From: Clostridium sp. BJN0013
GTDB taxonomy: Bacteria; Bacillota; Clostridia; Clostridiales; Clostridiaceae
Direction: 5' to 3'
Length of the DNA: 64,000 nt
Assembly: GCF_040939125.1 (NCBI RefSeq)
Contig: NZ_CP162495.1
Span: forward strand, 3,782,001-3,846,000
Shown: piece after piece, positions 26,814 through 36,254 of the stretch
Layout: the number at the start of each line of letters is the position of its first letter
Position numbering within the stretch: position 1 is the stretch's first letter
Notes under the pieces: generated by a model
Databases searched by the model: none
Seen by the model: the letters and a program-made list of their open reading frames with translations, nothing else
Told to the model about the DNA's origin: nothing
Program-made: the position numbers and the translations under genes

Positions 26814-28262
26814 TTATATATTAGGAATAATATTATGCCATTTAGTAGATTGTTCAAAACTATAGGCTATATTGAAAAGTATGTCTTCCCTAAAATAATC
26901 AGACATGATCTGAAGTCCTACAGGAAGACCATCTACCATGCCACAGGGAATAGATATAGCAGGTATACCTGTTATGTTAACTGGTACGGTATATATATCT
27001 GACAAATACATAGTCATTACATCTTCTTTTTTTTCTCCTATTTTAAAGGCTGTAGTAGGACATGTAGGAGATATGATTGCATGAAATTCCTTCATTATAT
27101 CCTGGAATTGCATTCTCATAAGTTTTCTAATCTTTAAAGCTTTTTTATAATAATCATCATAATATCCTTCAGAAAGCACATAAGTTCCAAGGATTATTCT
27201 TCTTTTCACTTCACTTCCTAACCCTTCACTTCTAGATTTAAAATATATATCTACTGAATCTTTAAAGTTTTTTGCCCTATAACCATATCTTATTCCATCA
27301 AATCTGGCAAGGTTTGAGGAAGCCTCAGCACTTGCAATTATATAATAAGCTGCCAGTGCATATTGTAATAGTGGAATAGAACATTCTCTAATTTCCGCCC
27401 CATTTTCCTCGAGTACATAAACTGCTTCTTCTACAGATTTTCTAACTTTATCATTTAATCCCTCTCCAAGATATTCCTTAGGTATCCCTATTTTCATTCC
27501 CCTAATATCTCTACTTAATCTTTTACTGTATTTAGGTACCTTTATATCTGCCGTAGTAAAATCCTTCTTATCAATTCCAGATATACATTCAGTTAAAAGT
27601 GCACAATCTTCTACATCTGCTGCTATAGTTCCTATTTGGTCTAAGGTTGATCCAAAGGCAACAGCTCCATATCTTGAAATTCTCCCATAGGTTGGTTTTA
27701 AACCCACTACCCCACAAAAAGATGCAGGCTGCCTTACAGAACCTCCTGTGTCTGTGCCAAGGGATAATACAGCCTCTCCTGCTGCCACTGAAATTGCAGA
27801 GCCCCCCGAGGAACCCCCCGGTACCATATTTAAATCCCATGGATTTCTAGAGAGCTTTATAGAACTATTTTCTGTAGAAGATCCCATTGCAAACTCATCC
27901 ATATTAGTTTTACCTATAATTATTCCCTGGTGAAATTTTATCTTTTCTATTACATGGGCATCATAAGGTGATACATACCCTGTTAACATCCTGGAAGCAC
28001 ATGTATTTTGCATACCTTTAACACTTATATTATCTTTCACAGAAATGGGTATCCCAAAAAGCCTTCCCAAGTCTTCACCTTTACCGATTCTTTTATCTAA
28101 TTCTCTTGCCTTTTGCAATAATTTTTCCGATGCTATATATAAATAGGCTCCTAGCTTGCCATCTACTTTATCTATTCTATTCAAATAAGTCCTCGCAATT
28201 TCTTCCACGCTTATTTTTCTGTTTTTTATCATATCTTTTAATTTATGTGCAGTTAGCCTCAC
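26814..28262 (-). CDS. gatA: Asp/Glu-tRNA amidotransferase subunit A
   Basis: 482 aa, full length. Amidase-signature Ser-cis-Ser-Lys triad: Lys in [11 protein letters not shown] (about 77), cis-Ser in the Gly/Ser-rich stretch [11 protein letters not shown], nucleophile Ser in [14 protein letters not shown]. It hydrolyses glutamine and channels ammonia to GatB. It begins 63 bp after gatC and ends 16 bp before gatB, forming one operon. Presence of GatCAB indicates indirect charging of tRNA(Gln) and/or tRNA(Asn), usual in clostridia. Confidence 0.95.
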   Translation of the reverse strand: MRLTAHKLKDMIKNRKISVEEIARTYLNRIDKVDGKLGAYLYIASEKLLQKARELDKRIGKGEDLGRLFGIPISVKDNISVKGMQNTCASRMLTGYVSPYDAHVIEKIKFHQGIIIGKTNMDEFAMGSSTENSSIKLSRNPWDLNMVPGGSSGGSAISVAAGEAVLSLGTDTGGSVRQPASFCGVVGLKPTYGRISRYGAVAFGSTLDQIGTIAADVEDCALLTECISGIDKKDFTTADIKVPKYSKRLSRDIRGMKIGIPKEYLGEGLNDKVRKSVEEAVYVLEENGAEIRECSIPLLQYALAAYYIIASAEASSNLARFDGIRYGYRAKNFKDSVDIYFKSRSEGLGSEVKRRIILGTYVLSEGYYDDYYKKALKIRKLMRMQFQDIMKEFHAIISPTCPTTAFKIGEKKEDVMTMYLSDIYTVPVNITGIPAISIPCGMVDGLPVGLQIMSDYFREDILFNIAYSFEQSTKWHNIIPNI

Positions 28263-28325
28263 CTATTTCACTCCCTTGTAAAAGTTCATAGTAGTAAATA
28301 TAAAATATTTCATAATATCATAAAA

Positions 28326-28613
28326 TTATTTTACTACTTTAGGTACTACTATATATCCTTGAAAATTATCAGGAGAATTATCCAATACCTGTTCTATATC
28401 TAAAGAAGGTTCTAAAATATCCTCTCTAAACTTATTTTCCATATAATACGGATTTACAACTATATTCTCTTCTTCTATATGCGTCTCCTTTAGTTTTTCC
28501 ATATATTCTAATATTTTATTTAAATCTTTAACAAGTTCCATTTTCTCTTCTTCCTTAAACTCCAGCCTGGAAAGATCTGATACATATTCCACATCTTTTT
28601 TTGTAACTGACAT
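28326..28613 (-). CDS. gatC: Asp/Glu-tRNA amidotransferase subunit C
   Basis: 95 aa, normal for GatC. It contains VEYVSDLSRLEFKEEEKMEL, LNKILEYMEKL and the C-terminal FREDILEPSLDIEQVL pattern. It is the small belt subunit that stabilises the GatA-GatB complex. First gene of the operon; the ATG follows AAGAGAGGGATTCAT. About 25 bp upstream lies dispersed element copy C in the same orientation, so it may be transcribed as part of the leader. Confidence 0.93.
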   Translation of the reverse strand: MSVTKKDVEYVSDLSRLEFKEEEKMELVKDLNKILEYMEKLKETHIEEENIVVNPYYMENKFREDILEPSLDIEQVLDNSPDNFQGYIVVPKVVK

Positions 28614-28624
28614 ATGAATCCCTC

Positions 28625-28785
28625 TCTTTTATATTTTATCCTAAGGTGGAAATTAGCTAATACCCATCAAATTAGGGGATAAGCACTACTACGTCCCTTA
28701 AATAAGTCTTCTAAGATTCAGTTGAAAAAAGCAGCGTTTATGAACAAACTCCACCTGAATCTTTGAATTACTTGATATTAAATAA
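28625..28785 (-). repeat. Dispersed structured element, copy C
   Basis: On the minus strand: hairpin 1 GATTCAGGTGGA ... TCAACTGAATC, then CTTATTTAAGGGACGTAGTAG, then GGGTATTAGCTAATTTCC and the closing GGATAA (complement of 28636-28641). It lies between a terminator and gatC, pointing toward gatC. Confidence 0.7.
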
Positions 28786-28803
28786 TTATAAGCTTTATTG
28801 ATA

Positions 28804-28838
28804 TAAAAAACGAGACAATCTTTTTTTTAGATTGTCTC
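28804..28838 (-). terminator. Intrinsic terminator
   Basis: A 10-bp stem GAGACAATCT/AGATTGTCTC (28812-28838) followed on the minus strand by G and six T. It ends the small membrane gene at 28846-29115 and separates it from the gat operon leader. Confidence 0.85.
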
Positions 28839-28845
28839 TTAATTT

Positions 28846-29115
28846 TTAATAAACTTTCATATACATAAAAAACATAGTTACACAGGCTATTAATACACAT
28901 GTTAGAGGATATATTACATTTTTAAAACGGGTTTTAAAAACCACCATATTTATAGCCCATATTATCATTGTAATAAATATACTCCACTGCAGTGTATAAT
29001 AGTCATTAAAATATTTTACATACGTAAACTGATATGTAGTAAGGAGTGTTAATATTAGTGCAAGAATAGTAAATATAACCCCTATCCACCCTAATAAATT
29101 TATTGTATTTTTCAT
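28846..29115 (-). CDS. Small three-helix membrane protein, unknown
   Basis: 89 aa with three hydrophobic segments (about 7-27, 42-60, 68-86), no recognised family and few charged residues. The ribosome binding site GGAGGAGAAAC precedes the ATG. It is monocistronic: a terminator follows and about 150 bp of A+T-rich DNA separates it from ligA. Confidence 0.65.
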   Translation of the reverse strand: MKNTINLLGWIGVIFTILALILTLLTTYQFTYVKYFNDYYTLQWSIFITMIIWAINMVVFKTRFKNVIYPLTCVLIACVTMFFMYMKVY

Positions 29116-29267
29116 GTTTCTCCTCCAAAGTCTTATACCAAAGTTTAACTGTAAATTAAAAATTAAACTATTTTTATAATAATCCTTTTTTATAGTTTTG
29201 TAAATATTTATATATAGTTTTAAAAATTTATTATCAATATTAATGATTAATTTTGTATACCTGAAAA

Positions 29268-31259
29268 CTATTTAATCATATCCATGAATTCTTCCTCATC
29301 TATTATAGTTATCCCTAAATTCTGAGCTTTATCCAGCTTACTCCCTGCCTCCTTACCTGCAAGTACATAGGATGTTTTTTTAGATACACTACTTGAAACC
29401 TTTCCTCCACAGTTTTGAATAATCTCTGATGCTTCTGACCTTTTTAATGTAGGTAAAGTGCCTGTTATTACAAATGTTTTACCTTCAAGCCTATTATTTT
29501 TTTTATTATATGAAATTTTAGAAATAGTATTAACTCCTGATTCTTCAAGTCTTGAAATAACTGAATTAAATTTTTCCCCTTTAAAATAATTAATTATATC
29601 CTTTACCATAGTATCTCCAAAATCCTTTAAAATAATTAGATTATCATATGTAGCATCTGCAATATCTTTAATACTTGAAAAATTTGCTGCTAATATCTTT
29701 GCAGATTGTTTTCCAACATTTCTAATTCCAAGTCCTGTAATTAATCTATCTATGTCATTTTCTTTAGATCTTTCTATGGTACTAATAAGATTATCCACTG
29801 ATTTTTCTTTACCTATTATACCCTTTTCTATAAGCTCTTCCCTATAATTTTTTAAGTAATATATGTCTGCCACATCCTTAATGTATCCTTCTTTCATTAA
29901 GGCCTCTACAGAACTTGGACCAAATCCTTCTATATTCATAGCATCTTTTGATACAAAATATTCTATACTTCTAACTACCTGTGCATAACAGTTAGAATTG
30001 CTACAGCGAATATCAGATCCTTCAGGTTCTCTTAGGGTTTCAGAGCCACATATGGGACATTTATCTGGTATGATATACCTTTTAGAATTTTCAGGTCTTT
30101 TTTCTGGTATGCTTTTTATTACTTCTGGAATAATATCTCCTGCCTTTTGTATTATTACAGTGTCTCCAATTTGAATATCTTTTGAATCTATAAAATCTTG
30201 ATTATGTAAAGTAGCTTTAGATACTGTAGTTCCTGCTAATTTAACTGGACTTAAAATTGCCAGAGGAGTCAATCTTCCAGTACGCCCTATTTGAACGATT
30301 ATATCTTCCACAACAGTTTCTTTTTGTTCTGGAGGATATTTATATGCAATAGCCCATTTAGGTGTTTTGCTTGTACTTCCTAATGATTTTCTATCTTCCA
30401 GGCTATCTACCTTAACTACTGCACCATCAATTTGAAAGGGCAATTTCCATCTTTTATCCTGAATTTCACATATGCTATTCCAAACCCCTTCTGCTGTTTT
30501 ACAAAGTGCAAAATCAGGACTGACTTTAAATCCCTGTGCTAAAAGCCAGGATAATGATTCTGAATGATAGCTAAATTGTTTCCCTTGTACAGTTTCAAGA
30601 TTAAAAATAAATATGTCAAGATTTCTGTGCTTAACAATAGTTGGATCCAATTGTCTTAAAGTTCCTGCTGCTAGATTTCTGGCAGTTTGATATTTTCTTC
30701 CTCCCTGTTGTTTCTGCATTTCATTAATTTTTATAAAAGAATCATTAGACATATATACTTCTCCACGGACCTCTAAGTACGGCAATCTCTCTGGAATAGT
30801 TTTGGGAATGGTTTCAATCTGTAAAAGATTCTCATATACAGATTCACCTATTATGCCATCTCCTCTTGTTATTCCCTCTTTAAATTCACCATTATAGTAC
30901 CTCAATACAACCGAAAGCCCGTCAATCTTTTTTTCAACTACAAATGCTGGATTATGAAGTTCACTACTTATTTTATAAATAAAACTATAAACTTCTTCCT
31001 TTGAAAACACATCTTGTAAACTCATAACAGGAATATCATGATTTACTTTTTTTAATTCCCTCTTTGTTGTTCCCCCTACTTTCTGCGTAGGTGAATCTTT
31101 ACGGGCATATTCTGGATACTCCTTTTCAAGTTTTCTTAATTCAAGAGATAGCTTGTCATATTCATAATCTGTAATTTCTGGTTCATCTTTATTGTAATAT
31201 CTATCATTATGATATTCTATTAGCTTACTCAATTCTTCTATTTTATTTTTAATATCCAC
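29268..31259 (-). CDS. ligA: NAD+-dependent DNA ligase
   Basis: 663 aa, full length. Domains in order: Ia (residues 1-70, EYHNDRYYNKDEPEITDYEYD), adenylation domain with nucleotide-accepting Lys in VEKKIDGLSV (about 113), OB fold, a Cys4 zinc finger (CPICGSETL ... CSNSNCYAQ), helix-hairpin-helix repeats (about 470-570) and a C-terminal BRCT domain (LEGKTFVITGTLPTLKRSEA). It seals nicks in DNA replication and repair. It is the second gene after pcrA, 77 bp apart, a common clostridial pairing. Confidence 0.95.
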   Translation of the reverse strand: MDIKNKIEELSKLIEYHNDRYYNKDEPEITDYEYDKLSLELRKLEKEYPEYARKDSPTQKVGGTTKRELKKVNHDIPVMSLQDVFSKEEVYSFIYKISSELHNPAFVVEKKIDGLSVVLRYYNGEFKEGITRGDGIIGESVYENLLQIETIPKTIPERLPYLEVRGEVYMSNDSFIKINEMQKQQGGRKYQTARNLAAGTLRQLDPTIVKHRNLDIFIFNLETVQGKQFSYHSESLSWLLAQGFKVSPDFALCKTAEGVWNSICEIQDKRWKLPFQIDGAVVKVDSLEDRKSLGSTSKTPKWAIAYKYPPEQKETVVEDIIVQIGRTGRLTPLAILSPVKLAGTTVSKATLHNQDFIDSKDIQIGDTVIIQKAGDIIPEVIKSIPEKRPENSKRYIIPDKCPICGSETLREPEGSDIRCSNSNCYAQVVRSIEYFVSKDAMNIEGFGPSSVEALMKEGYIKDVADIYYLKNYREELIEKGIIGKEKSVDNLISTIERSKENDIDRLITGLGIRNVGKQSAKILAANFSSIKDIADATYDNLIILKDFGDTMVKDIINYFKGEKFNSVISRLEESGVNTISKISYNKKNNRLEGKTFVITGTLPTLKRSEASEIIQNCGGKVSSSVSKKTSYVLAGKEAGSKLDKAQNLGITIIDEEEFMDMIK

Positions 31260-31336
31260 AAACGCTCTCCTTTTCCTGCATAATCATTCTTTTAAAGAAC
31301 TAAATTTTAATGTAAAACTCCATACATTTTCTATAT

Positions 31337-33574
31337 TTATACTGCCTCCAGTGGAACTACCCCATACATTAAATTTTTTATTCCCATATTATCAAAAACT
31401 ATAGTAAGCTTTATATCTTCATCTCTTTTAGATATACTTACGATAGTACCTACTCCAAATTTTTTGTGTTTTACTTTTATTCCTTCTTTTATATTTTCTG
31501 GTTTTAAATAATTGCCTTGAGGAATATTATTTACAGATAAAGTCTCTCTCTTAGGAGGTATATTATTTAAAACACTCTTTTTCGTAGGTGAAAATATATT
31601 TTTACTTAAGGATTTATTTACAAAACTACTAATATCCGATTTCCTGAAATCATCATATTCTTTTAATTCACTGGATATCTCATCTATAAAACTAGACTGT
31701 TCATAAGATACCATCTTGCCAAATACTCTCCTTGTATCTGCAAATGTCATATAAATATTTTCTTTTGCCCTTGTTATTCCCACATAACAAAGTCTCCTTG
31801 ACTCTTCCATCTCTTTAGGGTTATCTAATGACTGTATCCCCGGAAATATGCCATTTTCCATTCCCACCATAAAAACCACAGGAAATTCCAGACCCTTTGC
31901 ACTATGCATTGTCATAAGCACCACTGAATCTGCATTATTATCAAAATTATCTATATCAGAAACCAGTGTTACCTTTTCCAAAAATGCAGAAAGTGATGTA
32001 TCCTCCGAAGTAGCTTCAAATTCTACAGCTGCAGATACCAGTTCTTTAAGATTTTCTATTCTACTTATACTATCTGGCTCTTTAGAGTCTTTCAATTCTT
32101 CCAAATATCCTGTAGTATTCAATATTTCTTTTATTAAATCAGATACAGAAATTTTATCCCTACTTTTTATAAAACTATTTATAAGACTCACAAATTTTTT
32201 TATAGAATTAATACTTCTTTGTGTCAAATTTACGCTTTTATCAATATCTAAAAGGGCATTATATATTGATTCATCCATAGAATCTGCAAGACTTTGTATT
32301 TTTTGTACTGTAGCTTCTCCTATATTCCTTTTAGGTACATTTATTATTCTTCTTAAACTTACATTATCTAAAGGATTATTTATAAACTTCAAATAAGCCA
32401 AAATATCTTTTATTTCTTTTCTATCATAAAATTTTAATCCCCCAATAATTCTATAAGGTATATTAGATTTCATAAAAACATCTTCAAATATACGGGACTG
32501 AACATTTTTTCTATAAAGTATTGCAAAATCTCTATAACTCTTATCTTTATCTGTATTTAAAATTTCCTTGATCTTAGATGCTACATATCTTCCCTCATCC
32601 ATATCAGAATTAGCTCTGTATAATTTTATTTTATCTCCATTATCATTGTTGGTTTTAAGTACTTTTTGTTTTCTATGGAAGTTATTACTTATAACATCAT
32701 TGGCAGCTTTTAATATGTTTGCCTTTGATCTATAGTTTTGTTCCAACTTTATAATCTTTGAATTTATGTAATCACTCTCAAAATTTAAAATATTTTCTAC
32801 ATTTGCACCCCTCCAGGCGTAAATGCACTGATCATCATCTCCCACTACACATATGTTTTTTTCTGCCTGGGCTAATAATCTTACAAATTCATACTGTGAC
32901 TTATTGGTATCTTGATATTCATCTACCATTATATATTTAAATTTTCTCTGATAAAATTCAAGTACATCTGGATGTTCTTGAAAAAGCTGTACTGTTTTAA
33001 ATATAAGATCGTCAAAATCCAAAGCATTGTTTTCCTTAAGCTTCTTTTGATACATTACATACACATCTGCTATTTTATTCATTCTAAAATTGCCTTCATT
33101 TTCTTTTTTAAACCTATCCGGAGATATAAGATTATCCTTTTGCCTGCTAATTTTATTTATTATTTCCTTATCAGTTATACTATCCTCTATATTTAATTCC
33201 TTCACACACTGCTTTATAAGTACTTTTTGGTCATAGCTGTCGTATATAGCAAAATTTTTATTATATCCAAGCTTATCTATTTCTCTCCTCAATATTCTTA
33301 CACAGCTTGAATGAAATGTAGATACCCACATGCTGTCCACTTCATCCCCCACCAGTTTTCTTATTCTATCTTTCATTTCCCCGGCGGCTTTATTTGTAAA
33401 AGTTATAGCTAATATTTTAGAGGGATATATATTTAGATCTTTAATCATATGGGCTATTCTATAAGTAAGAACTCTAGTCTTACCAGAACCTGCTCCGGCT
33501 AAAATTAATAACGGACCTTCTATAATTGTGGCCGCTTCATATTGTTCTTTATTCAAAAGATTTTTTAAATCCAT
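31337..33574 (-). CDS. pcrA: UvrD/PcrA-type DNA helicase
   Basis: 745 aa from the ATG at 33574 after AGGAGTGGTTTTT; a GTG three codons earlier overlaps the ribosome binding site. SF1 motifs: Walker A ILAGAGSGKTRVL, motif II YIMVDEYQDTNKSQYEF, motif III VVGDDDQCIYAWRGA, motif IV LEQNYRS, motif V TMHSAKGLEFPVVF and motif VI YVGITRA. The C-terminal Tudor-like segment (VKHKKFGVGTIVSISKRDED) is the PcrA RNA-polymerase-interaction fold. It unwinds DNA 3'-5' in repair and in replication restart. Confidence 0.95.
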   Translation of the reverse strand: MDLKNLLNKEQYEAATIIEGPLLILAGAGSGKTRVLTYRIAHMIKDLNIYPSKILAITFTNKAAGEMKDRIRKLVGDEVDSMWVSTFHSSCVRILRREIDKLGYNKNFAIYDSYDQKVLIKQCVKELNIEDSITDKEIINKISRQKDNLISPDRFKKENEGNFRMNKIADVYVMYQKKLKENNALDFDDLIFKTVQLFQEHPDVLEFYQRKFKYIMVDEYQDTNKSQYEFVRLLAQAEKNICVVGDDDQCIYAWRGANVENILNFESDYINSKIIKLEQNYRSKANILKAANDVISNNFHRKQKVLKTNNDNGDKIKLYRANSDMDEGRYVASKIKEILNTDKDKSYRDFAILYRKNVQSRIFEDVFMKSNIPYRIIGGLKFYDRKEIKDILAYLKFINNPLDNVSLRRIINVPKRNIGEATVQKIQSLADSMDESIYNALLDIDKSVNLTQRSINSIKKFVSLINSFIKSRDKISVSDLIKEILNTTGYLEELKDSKEPDSISRIENLKELVSAAVEFEATSEDTSLSAFLEKVTLVSDIDNFDNNADSVVLMTMHSAKGLEFPVVFMVGMENGIFPGIQSLDNPKEMEESRRLCYVGITRAKENIYMTFADTRRVFGKMVSYEQSSFIDEISSELKEYDDFRKSDISSFVNKSLSKNIFSPTKKSVLNNIPPKRETLSVNNIPQGNYLKPENIKEGIKVKHKKFGVGTIVSISKRDEDIKLTIVFDNMGIKNLMYGVVPLEAV

Positions 33575-33701
33575 AAAAACCACTCCTGTTTTATATACAC
33601 TTTTATTATTAAAATTTTTTTATACATCATTTATGATATATTAATATTATATCATTTTAATAATTATTTAATCATCTGAATTACCTTAGGCTCATAAAAA
33701 A

Positions 33702-33723
33702 TGTGCTGACCTCCATCAACACA
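33702..33723 (-). terminator. Intrinsic terminator after the YerC-type gene
   Basis: On the minus strand TGTGTTGA-TGGAGG-TCAGCACA (one G-U pair) is followed by TTTTTT. It lies 7 bp past the stop of the gene at 33730. Confidence 0.8.
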
Positions 33724-33729
33724 CTTAAA

Positions 33730-34032
33730 TTAAATATTGTTATTTAATCTCTCTAAAACAATTCTATATCCATCACTTCCATAGTTTAAACATCTATTTA
33801 CTCTACTTATAGTGGCAGTACTTGCACCAGTTGCAGATGCAATATCTAAATATGTTTTCTTATTCTTCAACATTTTAGCTACCTGAAGTCTTTGTTCTAA
33901 CGCTTTTATTTCATTTATAGTACATATATCATCGAAAAATCTATAACACTCTTCCTTTGTTTTAAGACACAATACTGCTTCACACAAATAATCCATTGCC
34001 TTACTTTTTAACTTAGATTCATAATCTCCCAT
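33730..34032 (-). CDS. yerC: TrpR-like YerC/YecD family DNA-binding protein
   Basis: About 100 aa; the start at 34032 (MGDYESKLKSKAMDYL) sits behind GGAGTGGCGTTC. The TrpR fold is recognisable: FFDDICTINEIKALEQRLQV, the helix-turn-helix KTYLDIASATGASTATISRV, and NRCLNYGSDGY. The family is widespread in Firmicutes and placed next to pcrA-ligA in many of them; the ligand and targets are unknown. The gene is monocistronic with its own terminator. Confidence 0.88.
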   Translation of the reverse strand: MGDYESKLKSKAMDYLCEAVLCLKTKEECYRFFDDICTINEIKALEQRLQVAKMLKNKKTYLDIASATGASTATISRVNRCLNYGSDGYRIVLERLNNNI

Positions 34033-34223
34033 GAACGCCACTCCTTATTCATGTACATTTTTTCTTTAATTCTATCATGTATTAAACTATTAATCTATAA
34101 AATTGCAAATAATTTTGTAATATATTATATTAATATAACTCATATATCCAATTTTTCATTTAAAAGAATATATTCTGATCACATACTACATTAAATTTAT
34201 TCTTTCATTAATATAAAAATTTC

Positions 34224-34260
34224 AAAATAAAAAACAGCCCATTTGGGGTATAGGCTGTTT
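34224..34260 (-). terminator. Intrinsic terminator after the pseudouridine synthase gene
   Basis: AAACAGCC ... GGCTGTTT stem (34232-34260) with TTTTATTTT following on the minus strand. It lies about 170 bp beyond the stop at 34428, the nearest upstream minus-strand gene. Confidence 0.7.
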
Positions 34261-34427
34261 AGTCATAAATAAAAAGGGGGCCATTATTCCTTTATATTTA
34301 TTTCTATGTTTTAATTATAATAAAACACAGTAAAAATATCAAGCCCATCTACTTTTATTTTACTTATTTTACATATATTATATGACAGCTAACTTGCAAT
34401 ATATATTGTGCTATGATTTTAACAATT

Positions 34428-35144
34428 TCATATACTCTTTAACATTTTAATCTCTTCCTGGTATAACTCTCTATACTCTCCTTCCTGCAAATTCTCATCT
34501 AAATTCAAAGGTCCGAATTTTATTCTCTTTAAATAAACTACATTTTTTTCTAAGGCATTAAACATCCTTTTTATCTGATGAAACTTTCCTTCTTGAACAG
34601 TTACTTCTACTCTAGAACCATTTTCATCAGATTCTATAATTTTTAATTCTGCTGGCAGACAAGTATATTCGTCTTTTAATACTATACCCTTTTTAAATTT
34701 TTTCACGTCAGCTATATCTGCTTTTTTATCTATTTCTGCATAGTAAACTTTATCTACATGATTTTTGGGAGATATCAATCTATGATTTAATTCTCCATCA
34801 TTGGTAATAAGAAGTAATCCCTTAGTATCCTTATCCAGTCTTCCTACAGGGAAAGGCTTAAATGCCTGATATTTAGGTTCTAAAATATCTATAACAGTTT
34901 CATCGTAATTATCAAATGTTGCAGACACTACTCCTTCAGGTTTATTCATTAATATATATATGTATTTTTTATATTCTACATTAATTCCCTCTACCTCTAT
35001 TTTACATTTATCTGGATTTATTTTTATAGAATTATCTTTTACCACTAAACCATCTATTTTTACCGCTCCACTTTTAACTATGGATTTTATTTCTTTTCTA
35101 GTTCCATATCCTAAGTTTGCTAAAATTTTATCCAATCTATCCAT
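34428..35144 (-). CDS. rsuA: RsuA/RluB-family rRNA pseudouridine synthase
   Basis: 238 aa. An N-terminal S4 RNA-binding domain (MDRLDKILANLGYGTRKEIK, residues 1-60) is followed by the RsuA catalytic core: LMNKPEGVVSATFD, catalytic Asp in GRLDKDTKGLLLITNDGEL, and the closing EGKFHQIKRMFNALEKNVVY. It isomerises uridine in rRNA. Sequence favours the RsuA (16S) branch, but RluB/RluE substrates cannot be excluded. The ATG follows GGAGGGAAAATCT. Element copy D lies in its upstream region. Confidence 0.88.
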   Translation of the reverse strand: MDRLDKILANLGYGTRKEIKSIVKSGAVKIDGLVVKDNSIKINPDKCKIEVEGINVEYKKYIYILMNKPEGVVSATFDNYDETVIDILEPKYQAFKPFPVGRLDKDTKGLLLITNDGELNHRLISPKNHVDKVYYAEIDKKADIADVKKFKKGIVLKDEYTCLPAELKIIESDENGSRVEVTVQEGKFHQIKRMFNALEKNVVYLKRIKFGPLNLDENLQEGEYRELYQEEIKMLKSI

Positions 35145-35311
35145 AGATTTTCCCTCCTTTTTATCTATATACTTTTACATAAATTGATTGTCTATTTAAA
35201 AATATTTTAAACATAAAAATACAGAATATTAAAATATATTATTAATATTCCGTAACATAAAAATACTTTTATACAGTTTAAATTTAATATTTTACTGTAT
35301 TTATTAAAAAA

Positions 35312-35518
35312 ACTTTAATTTTATCCAAAAGCGGTAATTAGCTCATACCCATCCTCTTCAAAGTAGAATATAAGCACTGCTATGCCCTTTATAAGTTACT
35401 TCCCCTAAAGGATAACGTATTCTAGTGCTAAAGACACTAAGAATACTGTTAATAAGGTTCAAATGGAGAAAAGCATACCTTAGTGCAAACTCCAACCAAA
35501 TCTAGGAATTACTTGATT
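35312..35518 (-). repeat. Dispersed structured element, copy D (long version)
   Basis: On the minus strand: AAGTAATTCCTAGATTTGG, hairpin TTTGGTTGGA ... TCCATTTGAA, an extra stem-loop not present in the other copies (TATTCTTAGTGTCTTTAGCACTAGAATA, given as two arms of under 14 nt, about 35405-35440), then GGGCATAGCAGTGCTTAT, GGGTATGAGCTAATTACC and the closing GGATAA. The first bases overlap the slt stop codon. Confidence 0.68.
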
Positions 35519-36185
35519 TTCCATAGTAATTCATAACTTTTTGCACATAATTTCTAGTCTCATAAGATAAATTTGAAATATCCGAACTATTTTTTACCCC
35601 TTTATATTGCAAGGTTCCGGGCCCCGCATTATAGGCAGCCAGTACCAGTTCTTTAGAATTTCCATACATATTCAACATATTCCTTAAATACTCAGTGCCC
35701 GCATCCACATTCTGATCTATATTGTAAGCATCTGTCACTCCTAATTCACTGGCCGTTCTCGGCATAAGCTGCATAAGTCCCATAGCTCCCGCAGAAGAAG
35801 TAGCTGTTGGATTAAAATCAGATTCTTGTTTTATAACTGCCATTATCAAATCCTTATCCACACCATACTTTTTAGAGGCTTTTTCCACTGCTTCATCTAT
35901 GTCTGAAACACCACTTTTCAAATAATCTTTTACACTATTATAAGCAGTATTAAGCCGCTGTCCTCCACCGTATCCCAGTTTACTTAAATCTTCTTCTCCC
36001 AGTGCAAGTTTAGATATATCTATATTTCCATTACTGTCAGATGCCGCCTTTAGCAAACTTTCCATCATAATCTGAAAGGAATCTGAGTCTCCAAAGGCCT
36101 GTTCAAATATTTGGGTCATCATCTGAAACTGTAAGACTTTTTCTAAAGTTTTATCCTGATCATTACTTGTAACGTTTATACTCAT
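35502..36185 (-). CDS. Lytic transglycosylase (Slt domain)
   Basis: 227 aa from the ATG at 36185 behind GGCAGGTGAGAAA. Residues 1-110 are a low-complexity Gln/Asp-rich region. The C-terminal SLT domain shows catalytic Glu in IMAVIKQESDFNPTA, then SSAGAMGLMQLMPRTA and LVLAAYNAGPGTLQYKG. It cleaves peptidoglycan glycan strands to 1,6-anhydro ends. No signal peptide is visible, which is common for clostridial members with a spore- or flagellum-linked role. The last five codons and the TAG stop (KSSNS) are encoded by the first bases of dispersed element copy D. Confidence 0.87.
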   Translation of the reverse strand: MSINVTSNDQDKTLEKVLQFQMMTQIFEQAFGDSDSFQIMMESLLKAASDSNGNIDISKLALGEEDLSKLGYGGGQRLNTAYNSVKDYLKSGVSDIDEAVEKASKKYGVDKDLIMAVIKQESDFNPTATSSAGAMGLMQLMPRTASELGVTDAYNIDQNVDAGTEYLRNMLNMYGNSKELVLAAYNAGPGTLQYKGVKNSSDISNLSYETRNYVQKVMNYYGKSSNS

Positions 36186-36254
36186 TTTCTCACCTGCCAA
36201 AAAATACACTATAATTTTTATCGTACAGAAATATATATACTTTACAGAATTAAT

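Noticed and set aside
26797-26857. Longer GatB with a 20-residue hydrophobic N-terminus
   Set aside because: The extension overlaps gatA, has no family match, and a good ribosome binding site precedes the internal ATG.
28625-28785. T-box or other amino-acid riboswitch in front of gatC
   Set aside because: The T-box hallmark (AGGGTGGNACCGCG-like) is absent, and the same element occurs in front of unrelated genes.
31848-32396. 182-codon frame opposite pcrA
   Set aside because: Shadow of a highly conserved helicase gene; composition follows the reverse complement of pcrA codons.
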